This document shows positions 42,624 to 50,921 of a DNA stretch of 64,000 nt, piece by piece. The notes under the pieces are model-generated. The model saw only the letters and a program-made list of their open reading frames with translations, ran no database searches and was not told the origin of the DNA. The first letter of the stretch is position 1. Every line of letters begins with the position of its first letter. Source of the stretch: JANMCE01 sp031410595 (GTDB lineage: Bacteria > Actinomycetota > Acidimicrobiia > Acidimicrobiales > Ilumatobacteraceae); assembly GCA_031410595.1 (NCBI GenBank), contig JANNZM010000153.1, positions 15,400-79,399 of the forward strand, in the 5' to 3' direction. A program made the position numbers and the translations under genes.

Positions 42624-43750
42624 TTGGTTTCCCCTCTGATTGTGCTGGATTGGTCCTGCTGATTCGTCGGTGGATCATCGGCGACGGTGGCAACGGAGGC
42701 GACGCGTTCTCGTACGGAGAGGCGACGTCGGCCGGCCCACGAAGCGATGACGATGGCTGCCATCAGCGTGAGCCCGTTGAAGAGCTGATCAAGGTAACTG
42801 CGATTCGGGAAGACCTGGGTGAGGCCAGAAATGCCTGCTGCGGCGATCACGATGCCAACCACCGTTCCCCACGCATTGACACGACCGGGGCGAATGGTGG
42901 TTGACCCGAGGAACGCGGCCGCAAGCGCCGGGAGCAAAAGATCAGGCCCGACGTTGGCCTGGGCCGCACTGGTGCGGGCGGCGTAGATTACCCCGGCAAA
43001 TGCGGCGATCATGCCGGAAATGACAAACGCTCCCGACACGTACTTCCGCCGAGAAATGCCGGACAGCTCAGCCGCACGTGGGTTGGCGCCGGCTACGTAC
43101 AGGTAGCGACCCATAGGTGTGTAGTCGAGCACGACATACATCACAGCTGCGATCAAAATGGCCACGAGGAACGGTCCGGGAATCTTGAGGAACTCCCAGG
43201 TGCCGAGCTTTTTGAAAATGGCGGGTATCGCGCCTTTGGTATCGGTCACCTGCCGGTTGCCGGAGTGCCACTGCGTGATGGCGAACAGCACCTGGCCGGT
43301 CGCCAGCGTGGCGATGAATGCGTCCACCTGGGCCAACTCAACCAACAGCGCGTTGAACAACCCAACCAGTCCCCCGGCCACGATGACGATGAGCACTGTC
43401 GCCCACCACGGCACGCCGTAACGAATCTGCAGCGTGAAGGCCAGCATGTGCCAGAGGCCCACCGCATAGCCGACCGAGAGGTCGATCTTGCCCGCGATCA
43501 TTGGGAACGACACGGCCAGGGCGAGCAGCATGGGCACGCTCTTGCCGAACGCAATAACGCGGAAGTTCAGATAGGTCGGGAACGTGTCGGGACGAAGCAG
43601 CGAGAACAGCGCGAGCAGACCAATCAGCAACACGACCAGGCCGTAGACCGGAAGCTGACGCTTGCCGATGTGGATGACGCGGTTCAGGCCGGTGCCCTCG
43701 AAATCGTCTGGCCCGGGTTCTAACGCGGTGGACTTCACCGAACTCTTCAT
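42620..43750 (-). CDS. RbsC/XylH-type sugar ABC transporter permease
   Basis: A 376-residue permease with about nine to ten hydrophobic segments. It carries the ribose-permease family marks GKIDLSVGYAVGLWHMLAF, GGLVGLFNALLVELAQVDAFIATLATGQVLFAI and GANPRAAELSGISRRKYVSGAFVISGMIAAFAGVIYAARTS (the ATPase-contact loop). It overlaps both neighbours by four bases, so the three transporter genes are translationally coupled. Confidence 0.92.
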   Translation of the reverse strand: MKSSVKSTALEPGPDDFEGTGLNRVIHIGKRQLPVYGLVVLLIGLLALFSLLRPDTFPTYLNFRVIAFGKSVPMLLALAVSFPMIAGKIDLSVGYAVGLWHMLAFTLQIRYGVPWWATVLIVIVAGGLVGLFNALLVELAQVDAFIATLATGQVLFAITQWHSGNRQVTDTKGAIPAIFKKLGTWEFLKIPGPFLVAILIAAVMYVVLDYTPMGRYLYVAGANPRAAELSGISRRKYVSGAFVISGMIAAFAGVIYAARTSAAQANVGPDLLLPALAAAFLGSTTIRPGRVNAWGTVVGIVIAAAGISGLTQVFPNRSYLDQLFNGLTLMAAIVIASWAGRRRLSVRERVASVATVADDPPTNQQDQSSTIRGETK

Positions 43751-45249
43751 GATGCCGCCATTTGCTGCAGGCCAGACCCGGACGCAGCGGCAATCAACGT
43801 GCCTACCAGTAGCTGCGAGCGGTCAAGCTCGGCCACGATTCTGCCGCCGCGAAACACCAACGCCCGATGACACACCTTGGTGATCTCCTCATAGTCGGTG
43901 GATACCACCAGCGCCGCTGTACCCGTCGCCAGTGTCTCTCGCAAGAGCCGATAGATGTCGGCCTTGGCCCCGACATCGACACCCATGGTCGGCTCCTCCA
44001 ACACCAGCACCGGACGCTTCACGCGAAGCCAGCGAGCCAGGATGACCTTTTGCTGGTTGCCGCCAGAGAGCGTGTCGGCCGGACGTTCGGTATCGAGCGG
44101 GCGCACATCGTGCTTGGCAATGACGTCGAGCGCGGCGACCCGCTCATTCTTTCGCGAACGCAGCGATCGGTTCCCGCGGCCCCACACCCGAGGGTTCACG
44201 AATATGTTCTCGCGTACCGGCAAGCCGGTGGCCAATCCTTCGGCCTCGCGGTTGCTGGTCACAAAGGTCATGCCAGCATCAATGGCTTCGCGTGTGTTTT
44301 TCACCACCAATGGTTTGCCTTGCAGGAACACGGTTCCGGCTGTCACTTTTTCCACGCCGCAAATGGCTCGACCGATCACTTCCTGACCGGCGCCGCGCAG
44401 GCCGACGAGGCCCACCACTTCGCCCGGTGCGACCGAGAACGACACGGGTCCGACGTCCCCAACGGAGACGTCACGCAGCTCGAGCTGTGGTCCGGTTGCT
44501 CCCGCGGTGGGAGGGGCGATTTCGATGGGTGCAGGGTCGTGACCAACGATGAGGCGTACCAGCTCGGGCTCATCTATCTCGGCTACGTTGCGGTACCCAA
44601 CGAGTGCGCCGTTGCGCATGACCGCCACGGTGTCGGCGATCTGGAACACCTCATCAAGCCGGTGGGACACGTAGATCATGCCAACCTGCTTGGCCCGCAA
44701 TTCGCGCAGCACCGCGAACAGCTTCTCAACCTCAGCCTGCGGAAGCGACGCGGTGGGTTCATCGAGCACCAGCAGTTTGGCATCGGTTGTGAGTGCCCGG
44801 GCGATGGCCAGTAACGACTTCTCGCTCCGGGTCAGGTCGAACACACGGCGGCGCGGATCGATGCCACCGCCGACCCGGTCGAGCGCAGCGGCCGCGAGGT
44901 CGTTGGTGGATTTCCAGTCGATCAGGCCGCGCTTGCGTGCGAAGCCGTATCCAACGGCCATGTTCTCGGCGACCGTCATCCACTCGATCAAACCAAGGTC
45001 TTGGTGGATGAATGCCAGCCCGGTGCGGCCATCGGCACCGTGCACGTCTTGGCCTTCGCAGGCAATGCTGCCACCGTCGATCGGGTACACCCCGGCCAGG
45101 ATTTTGATAAGTGTCGACTTGCCGGCACCGTTCTCGCCAAGCAGGGCGCAGATCTCACCGGCGTGCACATCGAACGTGACGTCATCTACCGCCAGGGTGG
45201 CGCCGAACTGCTTTGACACGTGATCAAAATGCAGGAGCGGCGCCGTCAT
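43747..45249 (-). CDS. RbsA/MglA-type sugar ABC transporter ATPase
   Basis: A 500-residue double ATPase. The first domain has Walker A GENGAGKS, signature LTRSEKSL (degenerate, as usual for the family) and LVLDEPTA. The second begins with VVGLVGLRGAGQEVIGRAI (degenerate Walker A, also usual), then the signature LSGGNQQKVILARWL and LVLEEPTMGVD. It drives import of the same ligand as the adjacent permease and binding protein. It starts in the ATGA overlap with the 2-hydroxyacid dehydrogenase stop. Confidence 0.94.
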   Translation of the reverse strand: MTAPLLHFDHVSKQFGATLAVDDVTFDVHAGEICALLGENGAGKSTLIKILAGVYPIDGGSIACEGQDVHGADGRTGLAFIHQDLGLIEWMTVAENMAVGYGFARKRGLIDWKSTNDLAAAALDRVGGGIDPRRRVFDLTRSEKSLLAIARALTTDAKLLVLDEPTASLPQAEVEKLFAVLRELRAKQVGMIYVSHRLDEVFQIADTVAVMRNGALVGYRNVAEIDEPELVRLIVGHDPAPIEIAPPTAGATGPQLELRDVSVGDVGPVSFSVAPGEVVGLVGLRGAGQEVIGRAICGVEKVTAGTVFLQGKPLVVKNTREAIDAGMTFVTSNREAEGLATGLPVRENIFVNPRVWGRGNRSLRSRKNERVAALDVIAKHDVRPLDTERPADTLSGGNQQKVILARWLRVKRPVLVLEEPTMGVDVGAKADIYRLLRETLATGTAALVVSTDYEEITKVCHRALVFRGGRIVAELDRSQLLVGTLIAAASGSGLQQMAAS

Positions 45250-46247
45250 GCCAGCACCCCGTTCATGTCGACCAACTCGGGAATCGGATGCAGCGCCAAC
45301 TTGCCGTGCACGCGGGCGAGGATATTGTCGGCGGCCTTGGCCACCATACCTGCCCGCGTGGTCTCGGTGGCCGAGCCAACGTGAGGCAACAGGTACGCAT
45401 TCGGCAGGGAAAACAGCGGATGCGACAGATCGGCGAACGGCTCGGTTTCAAAGACATCGAGTCCGGCAGAGTGGATGTGGCCCGCCCTCAACGCTGCTAC
45501 CAACGCGTCGGTATCGACCACGGCGCCGCGAGCAGTGTTCACCAACGTGGCCGTCGGCTTCATCAACGCGAGTTCGCGTGCGCCTATGAGGTGCCGCGTT
45601 TCTGGGCTGAGTGGAACGTGCAGGCTCACGATGTCCGCTGTCGCCAGCAGTTCATCGAACGGCTTCCACGAGGACCCGACCTCATCGGACCGACTGCGGT
45701 TGTTATGAATGACCGTCATGTCGAAGCCGTGGGCTCGTCGGGCGACCTCGCGGCCGATCTCGCCCATGCCCACGATGCCAAGCGTGCACCCGCTCACGTC
45801 AAGCCCTAGCATTTCCTGCATGCCGAGCGGACCCCACGTGCCTCTTCGCAGCATGGTGATGGCCGCATTCGTGAGCCGCCGGGCACCAATCATGAGGGCG
45901 ATGGTGATGTCCGCGGCCGAGTGCTGCAGCACACCGGGCGTGTTGGTGACCATGACGCTGCGACGGCGACAGTCGGCAACGTTCACCTTGTCGTAGCCAA
46001 CGCTGACCAGCGCGACAGTGTGCAGGTTGGGACAGGCCGCCAGGAGCGCTTCGTCGATGGTAAAGGCGCTGGTGCACAGCAGGGCCTCGGCGTCACCGAC
46101 AAACGAGGCCAACTCGCTCGGCGTTGGCGCAATCGGCTGTAACCAGACCGATGTTGGCACTTCGGACGCAAGCTGCGCGACCGCATCACCGGGCAGGTTG
46201 GCCGGTGCTACCGCGACGCGTTGCGTTGCCATCCCCCCGGAAGTCAC
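45246..46247 (-). CDS. D-2-hydroxyacid dehydrogenase (glyoxylate/2-ketogluconate reductase-like)
   Basis: About 333 residues from GTG 46247, preceded by AGAGGGG; ATG 46232 is an alternative. Domain order is that of the 2-hacid dehydrogenase family: catalytic-domain ends around an NAD-binding Rossmann part with LGIVGMGEIGREVARRAHGF. The catalytic Arg is in VNTARGAVVDTDALVAAL, the Glu in DVFETEPF and the His in LLPHVGSATETTR. It likely reduces a 2-keto sugar acid or hydroxypyruvate. It has a close paralogue at 50922-51911 on the other edge of this locus. Confidence 0.9.
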   Translation of the reverse strand: MTSGGMATQRVAVAPANLPGDAVAQLASEVPTSVWLQPIAPTPSELASFVGDAEALLCTSAFTIDEALLAACPNLHTVALVSVGYDKVNVADCRRRSVMVTNTPGVLQHSAADITIALMIGARRLTNAAITMLRRGTWGPLGMQEMLGLDVSGCTLGIVGMGEIGREVARRAHGFDMTVIHNNRSRSDEVGSSWKPFDELLATADIVSLHVPLSPETRHLIGARELALMKPTATLVNTARGAVVDTDALVAALRAGHIHSAGLDVFETEPFADLSHPLFSLPNAYLLPHVGSATETTRAGMVAKAADNILARVHGKLALHPIPELVDMNGVLA

Positions 46248-46260
46248 ATGCAGCCCCTCT

Positions 46261-46280
46261 GTCGTGACGGTCGTCACGAC
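46261..46280. promoter_or_regulatory. Perfect inverted repeat upstream of the 2-hydroxyacid dehydrogenase/importer genes
   Basis: GTCGTGAC-GGTC-GTCACGAC, 8-bp arms with a four-base centre, 13 bases upstream of the GTG at 46247. With the related imperfect site at 46326-46343 it is a candidate operator for the IclR protein encoded directly upstream. Confidence 0.55.
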
Positions 46281-46325
46281 AATTCGGCAGCGTATTACTC
46301 CACAGGGGGCAGTGTCCAGCCATTG

Positions 46326-46343
46326 GTACGTCGTGCGACATAC
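46326..46343. promoter_or_regulatory. Imperfect palindrome, second candidate IclR operator
   Basis: GTACGTCGTGCGACATAC: outer GTA/TAC and inner GTCG/CGAC arms pair. It shares the GTCG...CGAC half-sites with the perfect repeat at 46261-46280, and lies just past the IclR stop in the 107-base gap before the dehydrogenase gene. Confidence 0.35.
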
Positions 46344-46354
46344 CGGACGGTCTG

Positions 46355-47173
46355 TTATCCGGCCACGTTCAGGTCGAGCCGTTTGGGCATGTAGGCCACC
46401 AGCTCATGTAAGTCGACCAGAAGGCTGTCGCGCAGCCGCTTGGTGACCCGAGCCTTCAGCAGCGTGACGCTGACGGCGCGAGGCGCGTGGTCCACCCCGG
46501 CCCAGGGAAGCGCCACCGAAAAACACATGATGCCCTCGGTATTTTCCTCATCATCGATCGAGTAGCCCCGCTTGCGCACCTGGTGGATGTCGGCCAAAAG
46601 TTCGGCGCCGCTGCGGTTCGACTTGGCCGTCAGCACGGGCAGTTTGCCAAGCGAGGCGATGCGTTCATCAATCATGTCGGCAGGCAACGACGCCAGCATC
46701 GCCTTGCCCAACGCCGTGCACGTTGCGGGCATGCGTCGACCAACATCGGAGGCCAGGCGGATGGGTTGCGTGCCATCGTGGCGAGCGAGGTAGAGCACAT
46801 CGAGATCGTCAAGAATGGCGAACAGCATCGTCTCCTGCGACGCCGTCGGCAGCGTACGGGCCTTCTCGTGAAACTCGCGCAGCAGGTCAACTTTGAGCAG
46901 GTACGAGCTGGCCAACTCGACCAGTTTGTGGCCGAGGGAGTACCGCCCATCGACCCGCCGGATCAGCCCGGCCTCTTCAAGTGCAGTGCACAGGTTGGCG
47001 ATGGATGACTTGGGCAGATCGAGCCGCCGCGCCAGATCGGACAACCCGAGTGGACCCACGCCGGGCGCAGCCAGTTCCTCCAGCAGCGCCGCCGAGCGCG
47101 TCACGGCCGGAGCCGGGCTCATGCTGGTGGCGTCAACCGCCTTCGCCTTCGGAGTGGATGCCCGCGTTGTCAT
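46355..47173 (-). CDS. IclR-family transcriptional regulator
   Basis: About 272 residues from ATG 47173 (ATG 47200 has no ribosome site). N-terminal winged helix: GLSDLARRLDLPKSSIANLCTALEEAGLIRRVDGRYSLGHKLVELA. The effector-binding GAF-like domain (about 95-260) has the usual RMPATCTALGKAMLASLP and GYSIDDEENTEGIMCFSVAL. It sits inside the sugar-acid locus and most likely controls it; palindromes at 46261 and 46326 are candidate sites. The effector may be a keto-sugar acid such as 2-keto-gluconate (inference). Confidence 0.9.
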   Translation of the reverse strand: MTTRASTPKAKAVDATSMSPAPAVTRSAALLEELAAPGVGPLGLSDLARRLDLPKSSIANLCTALEEAGLIRRVDGRYSLGHKLVELASSYLLKVDLLREFHEKARTLPTASQETMLFAILDDLDVLYLARHDGTQPIRLASDVGRRMPATCTALGKAMLASLPADMIDERIASLGKLPVLTAKSNRSGAELLADIHQVRKRGYSIDDEENTEGIMCFSVALPWAGVDHAPRAVSVTLLKARVTKRLRDSLLVDLHELVAYMPKRLDLNVAG

Positions 47174-47218
47174 ACCAAACCCCACACTACCGTCCACCAT
47201 GGGCGCCGAGAGTCACGT

Positions 47219-48229
47219 TCAAAACGAGATCTGGACCTTCATGGCTTCGGCTCGATTTCCGGCCAGGGCGAACGCCTCGGAGGCCTGTTCGAGTGGAAAC
47301 GTGGCCGAGTGCAGCGCCGACACATCGAGTCCGTCACCGAGGGCCTGCACCGCCCAGCGGAACTCTTCGTGGAAGCGGAACGAACCGAGCACGTCAAGCT
47401 CCTTGGTGACCATGCGGTTGCCGAGCATGGGCACCGTGCCCGGCGGCAGCAGACCGACCATCACGAGCTTGCCGCCGCGCCGGGTCGCGTCGATGGCGGT
47501 GCCGAGCGCGGCGGGTGCTCCGGATGCCTCGAAGGTGACATCGGATTCAGGTAGCTCAGTCGACGTGCTGATGTTGACCGTGGCCGTTGCGCCCGCCCGC
47601 TTCACGACCGCGAGCGGAGCATCAACCAGGTCGGTCACCACCACCTCGGCTGCACCGGCTCGTCGCGCGGCAACGGCAATCAACGCGCCGATCGGACCGG
47701 CGCCGGTGATGAGTACCCGCTGACCGAGCAGCGCTCCGGCCCGGGCAACAGCGTGCATGGCGACCGCAAGCGGCTCGGCGAACACGGCCACCTCGGATCG
47801 AAGGTGATCGGGCAGCGCCACCAACTGATCCACTCGGGCAACATGCAGTTCCTTGAAGCCACCCTGGACATGAGGCATGCGGGCGGCAGAGCCGAGGAAG
47901 CGCATATCGGAGCAGAGGTTGGAGTGTCCGGAGTGGCAGCCGTAGCACTTCGTACATGGCTTGCTGGGGTTGACCGCAACCCGTTGTCCCATCCGCCAGC
48001 CATCCACCGATGCACCGAGGCGGGAGATCGTGCCGACGATTTCGTGGCCGAGCACCATGGGTTCTTTGAGGGTGAAGTCACCCACGCCGCCGTGGCGGTA
48101 GTAGTGGAGGTCCGAACCGCAAATACCGCCGAGTTCAACCGCGACTTCTACCTCGTCTTCGCCGACGGGTGAGGCGCTGATGGTTTCGACCCGTAGGTCG
48201 AGGGCTCCGTGAATGACGCAGGCTCTCAT
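47219..48229 (-). CDS. Zinc-dependent alcohol dehydrogenase, L-idonate 5-dehydrogenase-like
   Basis: A 336-residue medium-chain dehydrogenase. Catalytic zinc ligands: Cys in GGICGSDLHYY and His-Glu in VLGHEIVG. The structural zinc site is the four-Cys loop CTKCYGCHSGHSNLC, and the cofactor site is VLITGAGPIGALIAVAA. The sequence is closest to L-idonate 5-dehydrogenase/sorbitol dehydrogenase types, and the neighbouring gluconate 5-dehydrogenase-like SDR supports an idonate-to-5-ketogluconate step. It lies 24 bases after the SDR gene. Confidence 0.88.
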   Translation of the reverse strand: MRACVIHGALDLRVETISASPVGEDEVEVAVELGGICGSDLHYYRHGGVGDFTLKEPMVLGHEIVGTISRLGASVDGWRMGQRVAVNPSKPCTKCYGCHSGHSNLCSDMRFLGSAARMPHVQGGFKELHVARVDQLVALPDHLRSEVAVFAEPLAVAMHAVARAGALLGQRVLITGAGPIGALIAVAARRAGAAEVVVTDLVDAPLAVVKRAGATATVNISTSTELPESDVTFEASGAPAALGTAIDATRRGGKLVMVGLLPPGTVPMLGNRMVTKELDVLGSFRFHEEFRWAVQALGDGLDVSALHSATFPLEQASEAFALAGNRAEAMKVQISF

Positions 48230-48253
48230 TGGCTCGCTTCTTTCGACAAAGGG

Positions 48254-49018
48254 TTAGACGACGGCAAGAAGACCACCGTCCACGTAGATGATCTGACCGT
48301 TGACGTAGTCACTGGCCCGTGACGCAAGGAAGACCGCAGCGCCCACCAGCTCATCGGTGGTGCCCCACCGGCCAGCAGGCGTTCGTTGCGTAACCCAGCC
48401 ATTGAAGACCGGATCATCCACCAAGGGCTGGGTGAGTTCGGTGTGAAAGTAGCCGGGGCCGATGCCGTTGATCTGCATGCCGAACCTGGCCCAATCGGCG
48501 CACATGGCCTGGGTGAGCATCTTCAGCCCACCCTTACTGGCCGTGTAGGGCCCGGTCGTTGGTCGCCCGAGCGCGCTCATGACCGAGCAGATGTTGATGA
48601 TCTTGCCGCGTTCACGGGGCAGCATCTTTCGCGCGACGGCGGAGCCGACCAGGAACGCGCTGGTGAGGTTGGTGTCGAGCACTTCGGCCCACAACTCGGG
48701 CGTGACTTCGTGCAAGGGAACACGCCGTTGGATGCCAGCGTTGTTTACACAGATGTCGATGGGCCCGACGTTGGCTTCGATGTCGGTGATGGCTGTTTCG
48801 ATGTGGTCAGCCTTGGTGACATCGAAGACCGAAGCATCGGCGTGATGACCGGCCGATCGCAACGCGGCAACCGCGTTCTCGACGTCGGCCGCGTTGCGGG
48901 CGTTGATGACCACGTGCGCCCCGGCTTCAGCCAGACCCACGGCCAGCGCGTTGCCGATGCCACGACTGCTGCCGGTGATCAGCGCAACCTTACCGTCGAG
49001 ATTGAACAGAGTGGTCAC
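48254..49018 (-). CDS. SDR-family gluconate 5-dehydrogenase-like oxidoreductase
   Basis: About 254 residues from GTG 49018 (MTTLFNLDGKVALITGSSRGIG); the longer open frame to 49384 lies over the upstream gene and is not similar to anything. Classical short-chain dehydrogenase: TGSSRGIG cofactor loop, NNAG, catalytic Ser in CSVMS and Tyr-x3-Lys in YTASKGG. Sequence style and neighbours match IdnO, which interconverts 5-keto-gluconate and gluconate. Start shares GTGA with the stop of the preceding gene. Confidence 0.9.
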   Translation of the reverse strand: MTTLFNLDGKVALITGSSRGIGNALAVGLAEAGAHVVINARNAADVENAVAALRSAGHHADASVFDVTKADHIETAITDIEANVGPIDICVNNAGIQRRVPLHEVTPELWAEVLDTNLTSAFLVGSAVARKMLPRERGKIINICSVMSALGRPTTGPYTASKGGLKMLTQAMCADWARFGMQINGIGPGYFHTELTQPLVDDPVFNGWVTQRTPAGRWGTTDELVGAAVFLASRASDYVNGQIIYVDGGLLAVV

Positions 49019-49893
49019 AGCGTTACTCCCGTGTCTTGTTCGAGCACCGTGATGAGCGCCGAGTGATCGAGGCCTCCCCCACCGTTCTCGTCGAGGCGCA
49101 CCACGTTGGCCGCGGCGACATTGAACGCTGGCAAGGCAGTAATACCCGATTGGCGAGCGAGGTCTTCGATGACGTGCACATCCTTGCGCTGCATCTTCAC
49201 CGAGCCTCGCGGTGCGAAGTCGCGATCGATCATCCGTTGACCCTGCAGTTCCAGAATGCGACTGGCGGCAAAGCCTCCGAGCAATGCTTCGCGCACGGCA
49301 CTCACGTCGGCACCGGCCGCCTTGGCCAACACCAGGGCCTCGCTGACAACCTGCAGCGTGGTGACCACCACCAGCTGGTTGCACGCCTTAGCCACCTGAC
49401 CCGAGCCTGAGGGACCACAACGCACAAAACGCCCCGTGAACGGTGCCACCACTTCGGCGGCGCGATCGAGCGCGCCCGCCTGACCACCGGCCATAACGGC
49501 GAGGGTGGCCTGCTCGATACCGACCGGCCCACCCGACACCGGGGCGTCCACGAAGTCAACGCCCTTGGCGGCCAACGCTGACGCTATTCGACGGGCGGCG
49601 GAGGGTGAGATGGTGCTTGTGTCCACTATCAGCGACCCGACCGGGAGTAACACACCGAGGCTGTTGGTAATCTCTTCCACCTCCGCATCGGAGGGTACGG
49701 ATAGCAAGATCACGTTGGTCAGTGCCGCCAATTCCGTGAGTGATCCGACCACGGTCGCTCCGAGCGCTCGCGCCGCGGCAGCCTTCGTTTCGTTGCGAGC
49801 GAGCGCCACCACACTGTGACCGGCGCCCATCAGTCGGGCCACCATCGGCAGACCCATGTTGCCCAACCCGACGACACCGATAGGCGAACTCAT
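49015..49893 (-). CDS. 3-Hydroxyisobutyrate dehydrogenase-like NAD(P)-dependent reductase
   Basis: A 292-residue beta-hydroxyacid dehydrogenase (GarR/HIBADH family, 6-phosphogluconate dehydrogenase-like fold). Rossmann loop GVVGLGNMGLPMVARL, the substrate motif FVDAPVSGGPVGIEQATLAVMAGG, and the catalytic Lys in SGQVAKACNQLVV. In this context tartronate-semialdehyde or a sugar-acid semialdehyde is a reasonable substrate (inference). It overlaps both the SMP-30 gene (ATGA) and the SDR gene (GTGA). Confidence 0.88.
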   Translation of the reverse strand: MSSPIGVVGLGNMGLPMVARLMGAGHSVVALARNETKAAAARALGATVVGSLTELAALTNVILLSVPSDAEVEEITNSLGVLLPVGSLIVDTSTISPSAARRIASALAAKGVDFVDAPVSGGPVGIEQATLAVMAGGQAGALDRAAEVVAPFTGRFVRCGPSGSGQVAKACNQLVVVTTLQVVSEALVLAKAAGADVSAVREALLGGFAASRILELQGQRMIDRDFAPRGSVKMQRKDVHVIEDLARQSGITALPAFNVAAANVVRLDENGGGGLDHSALITVLEQDTGVTL

Positions 49894-50813
49894 GCAACGT
49901 CCGACGCGTTGAGATCGATGGCGTACAGCGACGTTGACGCCGTGATGAACAGGGTGCGCCGGTCAGGTCCTCCCCAGCAGCAGTTGGCGATCTTTTCGGG
50001 AACCGCTATACGGCCGATGTAGGTGGCATCGGGCGCGAACACCTGGATGGCATCAAGGGACGAGGAATAGATGTTGCCCTCGGTATCGAGCCGGAAGCCG
50101 TCCGAGCAACCGGGTTCGATCACTGCGAACACGCGACCGTTGGCGGCCGCAACTCCATCGATGACGTCGTACACCATGATGTGATGGAAGCCTTCGTCGC
50201 CGTACGGGTGGATGCTCGTATCAGACACGTACAGCAATGATTCATCGGGTGAGAAGGCCAACCCGTTCGGGTGGCTCATGTCGGTGACCACCGCGGTCAA
50301 CTCACCCGTTACCGGATCGAAGCGATAGACGAAGTTGCCGGCCTGCTCGGACTCGGCTTGATAACCCTCGTGATTCGACATGATGCCGTAGGGAGGATCG
50401 CTGAACCAGAGAGTGCCGTCCCGCTTCACCACCACATCATTGGGCGAGTTCAACCGGTGGCCGTCGTACCGATCGACGAGCGTGGTGAGCGTGCCGTCGA
50501 GTTCGGTGCGCACGATGGCCCTGGCGCCGTGCGAGCAGTGCACGATGCGACCCTCCCGGTCGTGCGTTCGCCCGTTGGTGAAGTTGCTCGGCGACATCCA
50601 GTCAGTGACGTTGCCGTCCTTCCACATCAGAATGCGGTTGTTCGGAATGTCGCTCCAGATCACCGAGCCGTCGAGGAGATACAGCGGCCCCTCCGACCAC
50701 ATCGCGCCGCCGCCAAGTCGCCGCAGGGTGCTGGACGGCAACGCCATCGGCGCCATGCGCTCGTCGAAGATCTGGACATCGCCAATGGTGCGGAGCGGAA
50801 CAGGATGGCTCAT
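49890..50813 (-). CDS. SMP-30/gluconolactonase-family lactonase
   Basis: A 307-residue six-bladed beta-propeller of the SMP-30/Gre family. The metal ligands are visible as Glu in MWSEGPLY, Asn in LNSPNDVVV and Asp in CSDGFRLD, plus the second-shell Asn in SHPNGLAFS. It hydrolyses an aldonolactone to the aldonate and is the first gene of the minus-strand sugar-acid operon. No signal peptide, so it acts in the cytoplasm. It is divergent from the second 2-hydroxyacid dehydrogenase. Confidence 0.92.
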   Translation of the reverse strand: MSHPVPLRTIGDVQIFDERMAPMALPSSTLRRLGGGAMWSEGPLYLLDGSVIWSDIPNNRILMWKDGNVTDWMSPSNFTNGRTHDREGRIVHCSHGARAIVRTELDGTLTTLVDRYDGHRLNSPNDVVVKRDGTLWFSDPPYGIMSNHEGYQAESEQAGNFVYRFDPVTGELTAVVTDMSHPNGLAFSPDESLLYVSDTSIHPYGDEGFHHIMVYDVIDGVAAANGRVFAVIEPGCSDGFRLDTEGNIYSSSLDAIQVFAPDATYIGRIAVPEKIANCCWGGPDRRTLFITASTSLYAIDLNASDVA

Positions 50814-50864
50814 GACGTCATCATGCCAGGAGGTGGGGTGTCGGTTGCCTCACGTCCTCTATGA

Positions 50865-50889
50865 TGTACAGAGTGCAGCAGGCTGTACA
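50865..50889. promoter_or_regulatory. Paired TGTACA sites in the divergent SMP-30/dehydrogenase promoter region
   Basis: Two self-complementary TGTACA hexamers (50865-50870 and 50884-50889), 19 bp centre to centre, in the 108-bp gap between the two divergent genes. The spacing places them on nearly the same helix face, as expected of a dimeric regulator site. Which regulator binds is unknown. Confidence 0.4.
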
Positions 50890-50921
50890 ACTGTTCTTGC
50901 CCGGAATCGCCAGGAGTTGCC

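Noticed and set aside
43867..44814. Plus-strand open frame of 315 codons over the sugar ABC ATPase
   Set aside because: The opposite strand encodes a full RbsA-type double ATPase; the antisense frame has no recognisable family.
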